Below, piece by piece: positions 24,135 through 31,760 of a stretch of 55,290 nt of DNA. Made by a program: the position numbers and the translations under genes. Position 1 is the stretch's first letter; the number at the start of each line of letters is the position of its first letter. Below the pieces are notes generated by a model. That model ran no database searches. It was not told the DNA's origin and saw only the letters and a program-made list of their open reading frames with translations. The DNA comes from a virus, in the IMG/VR virus record IMGVR_UViG_3300046373_000115, positions 1 through 55,290 of that record; one strand, 5' to 3'.

Positions 24135-25994
24135 ATGACTGTTCTGAACGCGGCCGAGATTGCGGCGGGCGGCGGCATGACCGCCGACCAACTGGTCGAC
24201 TATCGCCCGGCGCTGGGCTCGACGCTCGCGACCTTCGACGCCAGCCTGGTCCTGCCCTGGTTCTACGGGGATAGCCGTCCGGTCTTCACGCTCGACGCGC
24301 TGCTGGCCTCACTCAACGGCGTCTTCCGCCGCTCGTCGATCGGTCGCTATCTGGCCAGCACCGCTCTGATCACCCCGGCCGCCGCCAACAGCCCGCGCGT
24401 GCCGGTGGTCAGCGGCGTCAGGCAGGGCCTGCTGATCGAGGCCGCCAGTGAGAACAAGATGGTGCAGGCCACCGGAGCGTCGCAGATCACGGCGGGGGGC
24501 AACACCAACGTTACGGTCACCGCCAGCCCCGTTATGGGGCCGGACGGGGCGTTTTCGATGCAGCGGACCACGAGCACCGTGGCCAGCGGCTATGCTCAGT
24601 CTTCGAACATCACCCTGCCGGGCGACAACTCGATCTGGTCGTTCTCGGCCATGATCCCCAAGGCGGTGGCGAGCAACGCCGTGAAGATCGAAGTCGTCTG
24701 CGTCGGTGGATCCGCGTTCACCGACAACGTCCTTTTCGACCAGTTCACCGGGGTGATCACGAGTTCGGTCGGGACGATCACCGGCGTCATCGACCTCGGG
24801 GCCTATTGGCTGGTCTATATCGTCCACAACATCAACACCAACACGACGGCCCAAGTCCGCCACTACCCCGTGTTCGGCGGCACCGGCTCGTGCGACATCG
24901 TCTATGTCCAGGCCGAAAAGCGCCCTTGGCCGACGTCGCGGATCAAGACGGTTGGCGCGGCCCTGCGACGCGAGCGCGACTTTATCAGCTTCCCGACAAC
25001 GAAACTGATCGGCGCGGCCCAGGGCACGCTGGCGATCACCGCCAAGCCGCCCGGCGGCGCGATCGACCGGGTCATCGCCCAGTTCGACGAAGGCACGGAA
25101 AACAACCGGATCACGATCCGCCGGTCGTCGGCGGGCAATATCGAGGTGGTCTGGGTTAGCGGTGGCGTGACCTTGGGTACGTCGAGCCTTGGCGCGCACA
25201 CCGCCCTGGCCGAAACCACGGTCACGATCGGCTGGCAGGCCGGTAGCCTGAAAGCCGTCCGCGACGGCGGCGACCCGGTGACCATCGCCGCGACGGCCCC
25301 GACCGTGACCACCCTGCGGCTGGGCGGCAACAGCGTCGACGCCTCGCTCGATGGCGTGATCAGCCGCGTCTCGACGTGGAACACCTATCGCGCCGAGGCC
25401 TTCTACGCCGCGCCGGCAGTGTCTCTGGTCGCATGGGGCGACAGCATGGCGGCCGGTTCTGGCGTCTCCACCGTTCCGGAACACTGGATCGACATGCTGG
25501 GCGTTGACCTTGGCCGCACCATCTACAACGGCGGCGTCGGCGGCGAGACCTCGACCCAGGTCAAGACGCGTCATCTCGCCGATACGACTCACCTGTCGTG
25601 GGTCTCACTCTACTTCCTGGGCCACAACGCGCCCAACGCCGTCACGACGGTCGCCGATCTTCAGGCGATGATTGCCCACCAGAACGTCGATGACCGCAAC
25701 AAGCCCTTCCTCATCGACCTTCCCGTGCAGAACACGACCAATGCCGTCGGATCAGCGGGCTTCCTTGAGATCCTTGCCACGCGGGCGGCGATCATCGCGG
25801 CGTTCCCCAACAACTATGTCGACATCCCGGCGGCCCTGGCCGCTGCGGGCGACGGCAGCGCCAACGACAACGCCGACATCGCGGCGGGTTACACCCCGCG
25901 CAGCCTGCTGGCCGACACCATCCACCTGAATCTGGCGGGGCAGACCGTGGTCAAGAACGCCAACAAGGCCGCGATCATCGCTCGCGGCTACTGA
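24135..25994 (+). CDS. Tail fibre/spike with C-terminal SGNH (GDSL-type) hydrolase domain
   Basis: The 619-residue protein starts with an attachment-like segment (AEIAAGGGMTADQLVDYRP). The middle, to about residue 415, is a beta-rich lectin/laminin-G-like part. The C-terminal ~195 residues are an SGNH hydrolase: AWGDSMAAGSG holds the nucleophile Ser, GVGGETS the oxyanion Gly, GHNAPN the Asn block, and DTIHLN the Asp-x-x-His pair. Such domains deacetylate or de-esterify surface polysaccharides during adsorption. The third block reads GHNA instead of GxND. It is the last tail gene. Confidence 0.8.
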   Translation: MTVLNAAEIAAGGGMTADQLVDYRPALGSTLATFDASLVLPWFYGDSRPVFTLDALLASLNGVFRRSSIGRYLASTALITPAAANSPRVPVVSGVRQGLLIEAASENKMVQATGASQITAGGNTNVTVTASPVMGPDGAFSMQRTTSTVASGYAQSSNITLPGDNSIWSFSAMIPKAVASNAVKIEVVCVGGSAFTDNVLFDQFTGVITSSVGTITGVIDLGAYWLVYIVHNINTNTTAQVRHYPVFGGTGSCDIVYVQAEKRPWPTSRIKTVGAALRRERDFISFPTTKLIGAAQGTLAITAKPPGGAIDRVIAQFDEGTENNRITIRRSSAGNIEVVWVSGGVTLGTSSLGAHTALAETTVTIGWQAGSLKAVRDGGDPVTIAATAPTVTTLRLGGNSVDASLDGVISRVSTWNTYRAEAFYAAPAVSLVAWGDSMAAGSGVSTVPEHWIDMLGVDLGRTIYNGGVGGETSTQVKTRHLADTTHLSWVSLYFLGHNAPNAVTTVADLQAMIAHQNVDDRNKPFLIDLPVQNTTNAVGSAGFLEILATRAAIIAAFPNNYVDIPAALAAAGDGSANDNADIAAGYTPRSLLADTIHLNLAGQTVVKNANKAAIIARGY

Positions 25995-26026
25995 CCCCCA
26001 CACCCGTACTCAGTAGGATATGCAGC

Positions 26027-26203
26027 TCAACCCCTGTGAATGCGGGCGTTGATCGCGGTTTCGGCCACCTTCAACGCCCCTTCCAGCGCCTCGCGGATGA
26101 AGTCCGATCGCTTCTGCGCGCCGACCAAGGCATCGATCCGATCCGGCATTTCAGCCGGCAGGTTCACGGAAACGCGCTTCACATTGAGGGAGGGGCGGCC
26201 CAT
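26027..26203 (-). CDS. Ribbon-helix-helix DNA-binding protein
   Basis: The ATG at 26203 has AAGGAG five bases upstream. A longer upstream frame lacks this support. The 58-residue product has RVSVNLPAEMPDRIDALV, then KRSDFIREALEGAL, the strand-helix-helix of the CopG/Arc/MetJ family. It is a likely repressor. Between this gene and the divergent integrase gene lies an imperfect palindrome and a tandem repeat that could be its operator. It is the only reverse gene between tail and lysis genes. Confidence 0.8.
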   Translation of the reverse strand: MGRPSLNVKRVSVNLPAEMPDRIDALVGAQKRSDFIREALEGALKVAETAINARIHRG

Positions 26204-26246
26204 CGGGTCTCCTTTGGCAAGCCCACAGGCTAGCCAGAAAGGGTAA

Positions 26247-26271
26247 ATATCAGGCGCCGGATATCTGGCGC
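26247..26271. promoter_or_regulatory. Candidate operator of the ribbon-helix-helix protein
   Basis: ATATCAGGCGC (26247-26257) and ATATCTGGCGC (26261-26271) are direct repeats 14 bases apart. Together with the first half of the second repeat they make an 18-base near-palindrome (26247-26264, centred on GGCGCC). Ribbon-helix-helix dimers commonly bind such tandem sites. The element lies between divergent genes. Confidence 0.6.
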
Positions 26272-26339
26272 GTAAGCTGCGCAGGTTATGGCCCGCACCT
26301 TGCGACGGTCGCCCCGTGTCCAACCACGGAGTGCCGGAA

Positions 26340-27154
26340 ATGCACACCTTCCAAGAAGCCGCCGAGTCCTACGTCCAGCACGGCGGCGAGGCGCGCTATC
26401 TCTCAAGGCTGATCGAGCGCTTTGGGTCGGAGGACGTCACGGCCATTACGCCGCTCGCCGTGCGGTCCGCGGCGGTCGAGCTCTATCCTGATGCCTTGCC
26501 TGCAACCCGCACCGACACTGCATCACGCCGGCCCGCGCTGTCCTCTACCACGCGCATGAACTTGGCTGGCGCATGCAGGCCCGGATTCGTCCGTTCCCAG
26601 CGCCGAAGACCCGCAAGACCGTCCCGGCAAGCCGCCGCTGGCTGGAGCGGTTTATCGAGCAGTGCGACGAAGATGACCTGCCGCACCTCGCCGCCTGCAC
26701 GCTCATGATGAACTTGACCGGTGCCCGGATCTCCGAGGCGATCAATCTGCTCGGAGAACACGTCGACCTGGGCCGGCGCACCGCCCTTCTGGTCAAAACC
26801 AAGACCGACACGAACAGTCTGCGCTACCTGCCCGATCATCTGCTCGAGCGGATCCGCGCGCTGGGCATCGAGCCGGGCCAGCGGGTCTTTCGCTACACCT
26901 CTCGCTTCTCGGTCAACGAGCGCATCGCCGCGGTCTGCGAGCGGGCGGACCTGCCTTACAAGTCCAGCCACACCATCGGACGCCACGCCTTCGCGACCAA
27001 CGCCCTCAATGCTGGGGTAGGCGTGCGGGTCGCCATGGACGCCGGCGGGTGGAAGTCGTCGACGATCTTCCTTGAGACGTACTCGCACACAATCGATGCC
27101 GGCCGCACCGTGGCCGACCGGTTCAACGCGATCCACCACGCCGACCAGTTCTAG
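26340..27154 (+). pseudogene. Tyrosine recombinase/integrase, split by a frameshift
   Basis: The ATG at 26340 has GGAG eight bases upstream. The N-terminal core-binding domain (TFQEAAESYVQHGGEARYL, ALYPD-like VELYPDALPATR) runs in one frame to about 26512. The rest follows in the -1 frame: ITPARAVLYHAHELGW and then the catalytic domain. The catalytic set is complete (Arg in GARISEA, Lys in KTKTD, HTIGR, GWKSS, final Tyr in LETYSH). One base appears to be missing near 26510-26512; adding one A would restore a natural ATRNRH sequence. It is either a real mutation or a sequencing error. Confidence 0.8.
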
Positions 27155-27221
27155 CGCCTGGGCTCTGCAGGCCTAACCCCCTCCGATCACCCACCGACCC
27201 CACAGAAAGGGCCGATGACCT

Positions 27222-27716
27222 ATGCCTGATCCTGGGACGGAAGCGCTCTTGCGAGAAGTATTGGCCGGCATGGCTGGCCTGGAGGCGCGCCTCGACAGCG
27301 TCGCCAAGGCCCAAGAGGTCACCCAGGAGGACGCCCGCGAGGCCCGGGACGTGGCCAACCGGATCACGACCATCCTGCAAGAGCAGAACATCAATGTCCG
27401 CTTGACCGAGATCAAGACAGAGATGCGCCAGGCCTTCGCTGACGCCCGGCGGGAGGCTAGGGCGGACGTCGACGCGCTGCGCACCGACGTGGTTCTGGCC
27501 AACACCCGGCTCAAAACCGAGTTGGACGCTGCCGAGACGCGCCACCGCGCCGACCAAGCCGCCAATGAGGCGCGCTTCAAGACCCTCGAGACCGACCTGA
27601 CCAAGCGGGCCGGGATGAAAGACCTCATCGGCTGGCTGATGAAGAACGCGCCCTGGCTGTTTGCCGGAGCTGCGGCCTTCGCGGCAGGCCTTGGCTTCAA
27701 GGATCGGATCACATGA
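27222..27716 (+). CDS. Coiled-coil protein with C-terminal membrane segment, lysis module
   Basis: The 164-residue product is a long charged coiled coil (residues ~1-130, with EARLDSVAKAQE and TEIKTEMRQAFADARRE). One transmembrane segment near the C-terminus follows (APWLFAGAAAFAAGLGF). It overlaps the holin gene by four bases and heads the lysis cassette. It may anchor to the inner membrane and modulate lysis timing or act as a tail-anchored regulator. The family is not recognised. Confidence 0.65.
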   Translation: MPDPGTEALLREVLAGMAGLEARLDSVAKAQEVTQEDAREARDVANRITTILQEQNINVRLTEIKTEMRQAFADARREARADVDALRTDVVLANTRLKTELDAAETRHRADQAANEARFKTLETDLTKRAGMKDLIGWLMKNAPWLFAGAAAFAAGLGFKDRIT

Positions 27717-28006
27717 CCACCAACCGACCCCACCCTCCGTTCTGGTGGCCCGAGACGCGCGGCTGGATCGTCATCGGCCTGTTCGCCCTGACCGGCTACA
27801 TCCTACGCACCGCTGCGCCCGAGCCTGGTGTTGAGCCCAGCGAGTTCTTCAAGGCCATCGCCCAGGCCGTGGTCTTGACCGGCTTCCTCGCGGCCGTCGG
27901 GTTCTTCTTCCAGGCGTCCAAGGGCGCTTCTGACGCCAATGCCCGGGCGGACAAGGCCATCGAGGTCGCTCAGAACGCCGCGACGGCGTCGGACGGCAAG
28001 TCATGA
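27713..28006 (+). CDS. Putative holin
   Basis: The 97-residue protein has two hydrophobic segments (GWIVIGLFALTGYIL and AIAQAVVLTGFLAAVGFFF) separated by a short charged loop. A hydrophilic Ala/Asp-rich tail follows. Size, topology and position directly before the endolysin gene (ATGA overlap) fit a holin that opens the inner membrane for lysis. No name can be given from sequence alone. Confidence 0.78.
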   Translation: MTTNRPHPPFWWPETRGWIVIGLFALTGYILRTAAPEPGVEPSEFFKAIAQAVVLTGFLAAVGFFFQASKGASDANARADKAIEVAQNAATASDGKS

Positions 28007-28698
28007 CCGTCGCCACTCTCCGGGCCAACCTCGCGCGTCTGGGCTTCACGCCCGGGCCCGCCGACGGCGATCTAGGCGCGCGCACCCTCCAGGCCCTAGT
28101 CGACTTCGCCACGAACCGCCGCGCGCCGGCCGACACCGGAGCCTTGATGGCGAAGTGGTTGCCGTTCGCCTCGATCGACAGCCGCGACGAGATCATCGAG
28201 TTTGTCGCCAACTGCGCGCACGAGAGCGCCTTCCTGCCGCGCGAGGAGGGGCTGAGCTATTCGGCCGAGCGCATGGCCCAGGTCTGGCCTGGCCGCTATG
28301 CCGTCGATCCCCGCGCCAAGGTCAAGACGCCCAACGCCCTTGCCAAATCGCTGGCGCGCAACCCTCGCGCCTTCGCCAACGCGACCTATGGCGGCCGGAT
28401 GGGCAATACCAAGCCTGATGACGGTTTCACCTTCAGGGGCCGCGCCGCGCCGCAGCTCACCGGCCGGGAAGCCTACCGCGCCGTCGGCGAGATCGTCGGC
28501 AAGCCGTTCGAAGCTGACCCCGACCTGCTGCTGACCCCCGAGGGCTCAATGGCCGCCGCTGTCGGCTTCTGGCGCTGGAAGAACATCGGCAGGCTTGTCC
28601 CTGACACCAAGGCCGTGCGGCGCGCTTGGAACGGCGGGGATGTAGGCCTCGACGACGTCACCGCCATTGGCAACCGCCTTCGGGAGATTTGGTCATGA
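28003..28698 (+). CDS. Endolysin, GH19 chitinase-like with peptidoglycan-binding N-terminus
   Basis: The 231-residue protein has an N-terminal peptidoglycan-binding-type repeat (LRANLARLGFTPGPADGDLG). A GH19/lysozyme-like catalytic domain follows: AHESAFLPREE contains the catalytic Glu, then ANATYGGRMGNT and FRGRAAPQLTGREAY. It cleaves the cell wall after holin action. No signal peptide is visible. It sits between holin and spanin genes, overlapping both by four bases. Confidence 0.9.
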   Translation: MTVATLRANLARLGFTPGPADGDLGARTLQALVDFATNRRAPADTGALMAKWLPFASIDSRDEIIEFVANCAHESAFLPREEGLSYSAERMAQVWPGRYAVDPRAKVKTPNALAKSLARNPRAFANATYGGRMGNTKPDDGFTFRGRAAPQLTGREAYRAVGEIVGKPFEADPDLLLTPEGSMAAAVGFWRWKNIGRLVPDTKAVRRAWNGGDVGLDDVTAIGNRLREIWS

Positions 28699-29288
28699 TG
28701 GCCGGCCTCGCAATCACCCTCCGCGCCTGGGGCTCCGGCCTCTGGCACTTCCTCAAGACCCCCACCGGCCGCTACCTCGGCGCGGCCCTGGTGGTCATGG
28801 CCGCGTTGTTCATGGTTCGCGCCGAGGGCTACCGCGCTGGCGTCAAGCACGAGGTCGCCGCGCAGGCTGAGCGCGTGAAGGCGGCCCAGAAGCACGTCGC
28901 CAAGGTCGAGGCCAAGTCGGCGGAGATCGGCGCGAAGACCGCCGAAAAGCTGGCGGCCAAGAAGGTCGAGATCCGAACCATCACCAAGACCCTGTTGAAG
29001 GAGATCCCCTATGCGGTTCCTCAAGACCCTACTCGCGGGAGCTTGTCTGTCGGCTTTGTCCGCCTGCACGACGCAGCCGTCCTTGGTCTGCCCGGCCTTT
29101 CCGACCCCGCCGGCCGAGCTGATGCAACGCCCAGCGGCGTTACAGACGCTGCTGCCGCATCCGTCCTTATCGCCAACGCAGAAACATGCCGCATCAACGC
29201 CGAAGCCGTGACGGCCTGGCAGACCTATTGGGCCAGCCAGGCCGCACTCTGGAAGAAGACCATCAAGGCGCCTGATCCCGCGCCCTGA
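28695..29288 (+). CDS. Inner-membrane spanin (Rz-like)
   Basis: The ATG at 28695 overlaps the endolysin stop. The frame is open upstream, but that part lies inside the endolysin gene. The 197-residue product has one N-terminal transmembrane segment (YLGAALVVMAALFMV) and a periplasmic coiled coil (VKAAQKHVAKVEAKSAE). The outer-membrane partner gene is nested in its last third. This is the classical embedded spanin arrangement of Gram-negative phages, used to fuse the two membranes at lysis. Confidence 0.82.
   Translation: MMAGLAITLRAWGSGLWHFLKTPTGRYLGAALVVMAALFMVRAEGYRAGVKHEVAAQAERVKAAQKHVAKVEAKSAEIGAKTAEKLAAKKVEIRTITKTLLKEIPYAVPQDPTRGSLSVGFVRLHDAAVLGLPGLSDPAGRADATPSGVTDAAAASVLIANAETCRINAEAVTAWQTYWASQAALWKKTIKAPDPAP
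29011..29211 (+). CDS. Outer-membrane spanin lipoprotein (Rz1-like), nested
   Basis: This 66-residue frame lies entirely inside the Rz-like gene, in the +1 frame. It has a lipoprotein signal peptide (MRFLKTLLAGACLSALSAC) with the lipidated Cys at residue 19. A short Pro-rich mature part follows, as in Rz1. GGAG precedes the ATG. Size, lipobox and nested position together make the call firm. Confidence 0.85.
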   Translation: MRFLKTLLAGACLSALSACTTQPSLVCPAFPTPPAELMQRPAALQTLLPHPSLSPTQKHAASTPKP

Positions 29289-29339
29289 CTGCTCGCCCTA
29301 GGGCTTGAGCTCCAATTACTTGCAGATTTTGCAAGTTCC

Positions 29340-29380
29340 GGCCCGCTGCTTCTTCGGAGGTAGCGGGCCCTTCGTCGTTT
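29340..29380 (+). terminator. Terminator of the late operon
   Basis: GGCCCGCT (29340-29347) pairs perfectly with AGCGGGCC (29362-29369), followed by CTTCGTCGTTTCT. It lies 50 bases after the last lysis gene and faces reverse-strand genes beyond. Confidence 0.72.
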
Positions 29381-29438
29381 CTGGGCCGAACACACCGGAG
29401 CGGCTTAGGTCTGGGGTTCCTCGGACGGGTCGCCCCCT

Positions 29439-29702
29439 TCACTTCGCCACAGATTTATCGATCGGACCAAGCGCCCTGGCTGGGAATTCAGGATCCAGAC
29501 CCTCATCGAAATCCGGGTTGAGCGTTAGCGACGCCAGGAGAAACGCAATGCCATCGTCCAAACCACTGCTGTGATCCCGGTCCAGATAGCCTACCGACGC
29601 GACATCTTGCGCATCTGAGGTGATGATCGCTATGGCCGCAATTTCGCCGCGCTGGGCTCGATCGAGCGCGACGGAAAGCATGTTGACGATCTGTTGATCC
29701 AT
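29439..29702 (-). CDS. Small hypothetical protein
   Basis: The ATG at 29702 has GGAGG nine bases upstream. The upstream extension of the frame has no such signal. The 87-residue product has a helical start (DQQIVNMLSVALDRAQRGEI), a hydrophobic strand (AAIAIITSD) and an acidic C-terminus with FDEGLDPEFP. It is convergent with the late operon. I do not recognise the family. Confidence 0.6.
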   Translation of the reverse strand: MDQQIVNMLSVALDRAQRGEIAAIAIITSDAQDVASVGYLDRDHSSGLDDGIAFLLASLTLNPDFDEGLDPEFPARALGPIDKSVAK

Positions 29703-29772
29703 GGCGCGTTCCCTCCACACGGAAGGTTGTGGCGATAGGACGTATCCTGTCAAAGGATTTCGTGTCCGACAC

Positions 29773-30072
29773 TCAGGACGGCATAGCGTCATCACCAAGC
29801 CTCCAGAACAAGATCCTATCAGCATGCTCCGACGAGTTGATCGACACCGCGTCGGCGAATTTCTTGCACTTTTTGCAAGTAAAGACACCCTCTCGCATGA
29901 GGTCTAGAACCTTGCGCTCGGACAGCGGCTTGAGCCTGGCCAGATCAACCGGTCGGCCTCCACATCGCCCCGCGCACCAGATCGCCACGTCCAGCCAGCC
30001 TTCGACGCAGTCAGCTATCGTCAGGTCGGCGGGAGCGGTGCGAGCAAGGACGGGGTCGGAGAAGTGGCCCAT
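29773..30072 (-). CDS. Small zinc-ribbon-like protein
   Basis: The 99-residue product has two cysteine pairs, CAGRCGG and CKKCKK, about 35 residues apart. They could bind one zinc ion. The region between (LARLKPLSERKVLDLMREG) is helical and basic. Similar small proteins occur in alphaproteobacterial mobile elements, which is from memory and not checked. It lies just beyond attP, on the same strand as the integrase. The start has only a weak AGG upstream. Confidence 0.6.
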   Translation of the reverse strand: MGHFSDPVLARTAPADLTIADCVEGWLDVAIWCAGRCGGRPVDLARLKPLSERKVLDLMREGVFTCKKCKKFADAVSINSSEHADRILFWRLGDDAMPS

Positions 30073-30081
30073 GGCTGTAAC

Positions 30082-30297
30082 CTGGGGAGCATTCTGGGGA
30101 GTGCGTCAGGTTGATGCGCGCTAAGCAATTGAAAACATTGGTGGATGCTGCAGGGATTGAACCTGCGACCCCCTCGGTGTGAACGAAGGGCTCTCTTACC
30201 GCATCCCTTATTCACAAGGGATTTCTCGTTTCATACTCCCCTAAATGGTCGCGTTTCGTTCACGTCAAAACGTTTCATTCTGGGGAATAACTGGGGA
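30082..30297. other. Candidate attP region with flanking arm repeats
   Basis: The core is a tRNA-Val(CAC)-like sequence at 30139-30206. On each side is a pair of CTGGGGA repeats in the same orientation, at 30082 and 30094 (left) and at 30280 and 30291 (right), spaced 12 and 11 bases. CGTTTCAT[AT]CT occurs at 30227 and 30271, with a degenerate copy at 30252. Paired arm-type repeats around a tRNA-derived core beside an integrase gene are the usual attP layout. Confidence 0.7.
30139..30206 (-). other. tRNA-Val(CAC)-like sequence, D-arm collapsed (attachment core)
   Basis: Read on the reverse strand, it has a 5-bp anticodon stem (CTTCG/CGAGG) around the loop TTCACAC, giving anticodon CAC after U33. 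A perfect T-arm (GCAGG-TTCAATC-CCTGC), acceptor AGCATCC, discriminator A and encoded CCA follow. The 5' side keeps GGATGC and GAGC but lacks most of the D-arm. It cannot be a normal tRNA and is best read as the 3' part of a host tRNA gene used as integration core. Confidence 0.7.
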
Positions 30298-30303
30298 ATG
30301 AGT

Positions 30304-31536
30304 TCAGAGCGCGCCTCGCGCCTCGGCCTGGAAATCGGGCCGGTGGTGGGCGTAGTGCTTCTCCAGTGTCGCTATCGACATGCCGATGTAGGACGCGGCC
30401 AGCCACGGGTCGACACCCGCCTCCATAAGCAGCGTCGCGGCTGTGTGCCGGAGCCAGTGCGCGGTCACTTCGTGCGGAAGGCCGGCGTCCCTGACGCAAC
30501 CCGAAAAGCCCTTCTTGACCTTGGCGACAGGTAGCCCGCCGTGATGGACGACGGCGTTGAGAAGGCGCACCGGCCGGCCAGGTCCGAGGCGCGCGTCTTC
30601 CTCACGCCAGGCTATCTCTTGGGCCTCGTCAATCCGACGCCATCGCCGCATATGGCTAAGAAGGCGCGGCGAGAGCTTCACCACGGGCCGGCGCTTGGTC
30701 TTGTGGTCCCTTTCCGCGCGGCCGCGCCTGTAGACCATGCCGCGCTCGAGATCGACCCATGCCTGGGCTGGGCTTTCGCGCCAGAGCAATGACGTGACTA
30801 CAGCCGAGCGCGACCCGGTGTAGAGGGCGATCAAGACGAAGCGAGCCATGTGCGCCCGGTTGGCGCGCGAAGAGCCTGGCAGCAGGCTCCAGCTGCCGTT
30901 CGGCGCTCTCCGCCGGCCACGGGCCGCGAGGAGTAGCGCGGCCACCTGTGAGCGCGTGAGGGCGTCCCTTGGGCTGGGCGGCTTCGGCGGCAACCAGACC
31001 TCCGGCCGGGACGAAAGCTTGTCCTCGCCGTGCCAGTAGCCGATCGACGCCGACAGGACCTCGAGTTCGCGGCGGGCCGTCTGGTCCGAGACCTTCCGCC
31101 CGGTCTCCAGGCCGGCCCTTCGAACGGTCTGAGCGGTGCGGTGGGCGACATACTCCCGGCAGGTCGACCGCCGAACATCCCCCAGGGTCTTCTCGAACCA
31201 GAAGCCCAAGAGGTGGCTGATGAAGCCGGCGATCGAGACGGCGTCGCCGGCCAGTTCTGGCGCCCGCTCATGGGCGTAGAGCGCTAAGACCTCAGCGACT
31301 AGGACCTGATCGGGATCACGTCGGCGATCGGCTGCTGTCGGCGGCGTGACGTACTTGCTGGCGATGTAGGCGGCAAGCGCCCTCTCAGCCTCTCGCAGGC
31401 CATCAGGGCCGCAGCCTGTGCCGACCTCCTTCTGTCCGTCTCGGATGAAGTATCGCGACGGGAGTTGGGCGCCGGTACGCCGGTCGATCCGCCCTTGTCG
31501 GAGGTAGAGGCGGGGACCTTTGGCGTGTCGGGACAT
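30304..31536 (-). CDS. int: Tyrosine integrase
   Basis: The 410-residue recombinase starts with KGPRLYLRQGR, an arm-binding-like N-terminus seen in alphaproteobacterial phage integrases. A SAM-like core-binding domain spans residues ~80-200. The catalytic domain has Arg in TGSRSA, basic DHKTKRRP, HWLRHTAATLL (His-x-x-Arg), GMSIATLEKHYAHH (Tyr nucleophile). It integrates the phage, probably at a host tRNA-Val gene whose 3' part lies just past its stop codon. Its first 79 codons overlap the excisionase-like gene in another frame. It is the last gene of the leftward early operon. Confidence 0.92.
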   Translation of the reverse strand: MSRHAKGPRLYLRQGRIDRRTGAQLPSRYFIRDGQKEVGTGCGPDGLREAERALAAYIASKYVTPPTAADRRRDPDQVLVAEVLALYAHERAPELAGDAVSIAGFISHLLGFWFEKTLGDVRRSTCREYVAHRTAQTVRRAGLETGRKVSDQTARRELEVLSASIGYWHGEDKLSSRPEVWLPPKPPSPRDALTRSQVAALLLAARGRRRAPNGSWSLLPGSSRANRAHMARFVLIALYTGSRSAVVTSLLWRESPAQAWVDLERGMVYRRGRAERDHKTKRRPVVKLSPRLLSHMRRWRRIDEAQEIAWREEDARLGPGRPVRLLNAVVHHGGLPVAKVKKGFSGCVRDAGLPHEVTAHWLRHTAATLLMEAGVDPWLAASYIGMSIATLEKHYAHHRPDFQAEARGAL

Positions 31537-31760
31537 GTCGGCGGCCTAAAGAGGGCCCGCACCTGGGCGGGCGTGACATAGAACTTCCCCGCGACGGGAG
31601 CGGGGGTCAACCGACCCTTGCGGATCTCGGTTCGGAGCATGGCGACGGTGACGGGCAGCTCGGTAGCCATGACTGCAGCGGCTTCATCCAGCCGCATCGG
31701 CGCATCGTCCGACCAGTCGGCCGGCAGCGGCCTCGCTATGACGCGGGCAAGGTCACCCAT
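31299..31760 (-). CDS. Excisionase-like helix-turn-helix protein
   Basis: The ATG at 31760 has GGAGG five bases upstream. The 153-residue product has a small winged-helix-type domain near residues 20-70 (MRLDEAAAVMATELPVTVAM, EIRKGRLTPAPVAGKFYVT). I recall this arrangement from alphaproteobacterial phage DNA-binding proteins next to integrases. The C-terminal half is basic and low in structure, and is encoded in sequence shared with the integrase start (238 bases, different frame). Position and fold suggest a recombination directionality factor, not proven. Confidence 0.7.
   Translation of the reverse strand: MGDLARVIARPLPADWSDDAPMRLDEAAAVMATELPVTVAMLRTEIRKGRLTPAPVAGKFYVTPAQVRALFRPPTCPDTPKVPASTSDKGGSTGVPAPNSRRDTSSETDRRRSAQAAALMACERLRGRLPPTSPASTSRRRQQPIADVIPIRS

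Noticed and set aside
24309-25592. A 427-codon reverse frame opposite the SGNH fibre gene
   Set aside because: There is no start signal and no protein-like motif pattern. The forward frame has clear catalytic blocks.
26500-26520. Programmed frameshifting in the broken integrase
   Set aside because: No slippery heptamer is present at the point where the frames must join, and integrases are not usually made this way. A lost base or sequencing error is simpler.
29316-29441. A continuation of the 29439-29702 reverse gene past its stop codon, ending in TCKICK, similar to the CKKCKK end of a neighbour
   Set aside because: It has no start codon with a ribosome site and overlaps the late terminator. 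The similarity covers only a few Cys and Lys codons, so chance is more likely than readthrough.
30139-30206. A functional phage tRNA-Val gene
   Set aside because: The D-arm is reduced to about half its normal length and the last acceptor pair is mismatched. The position beside the integrase fits an attachment core better.
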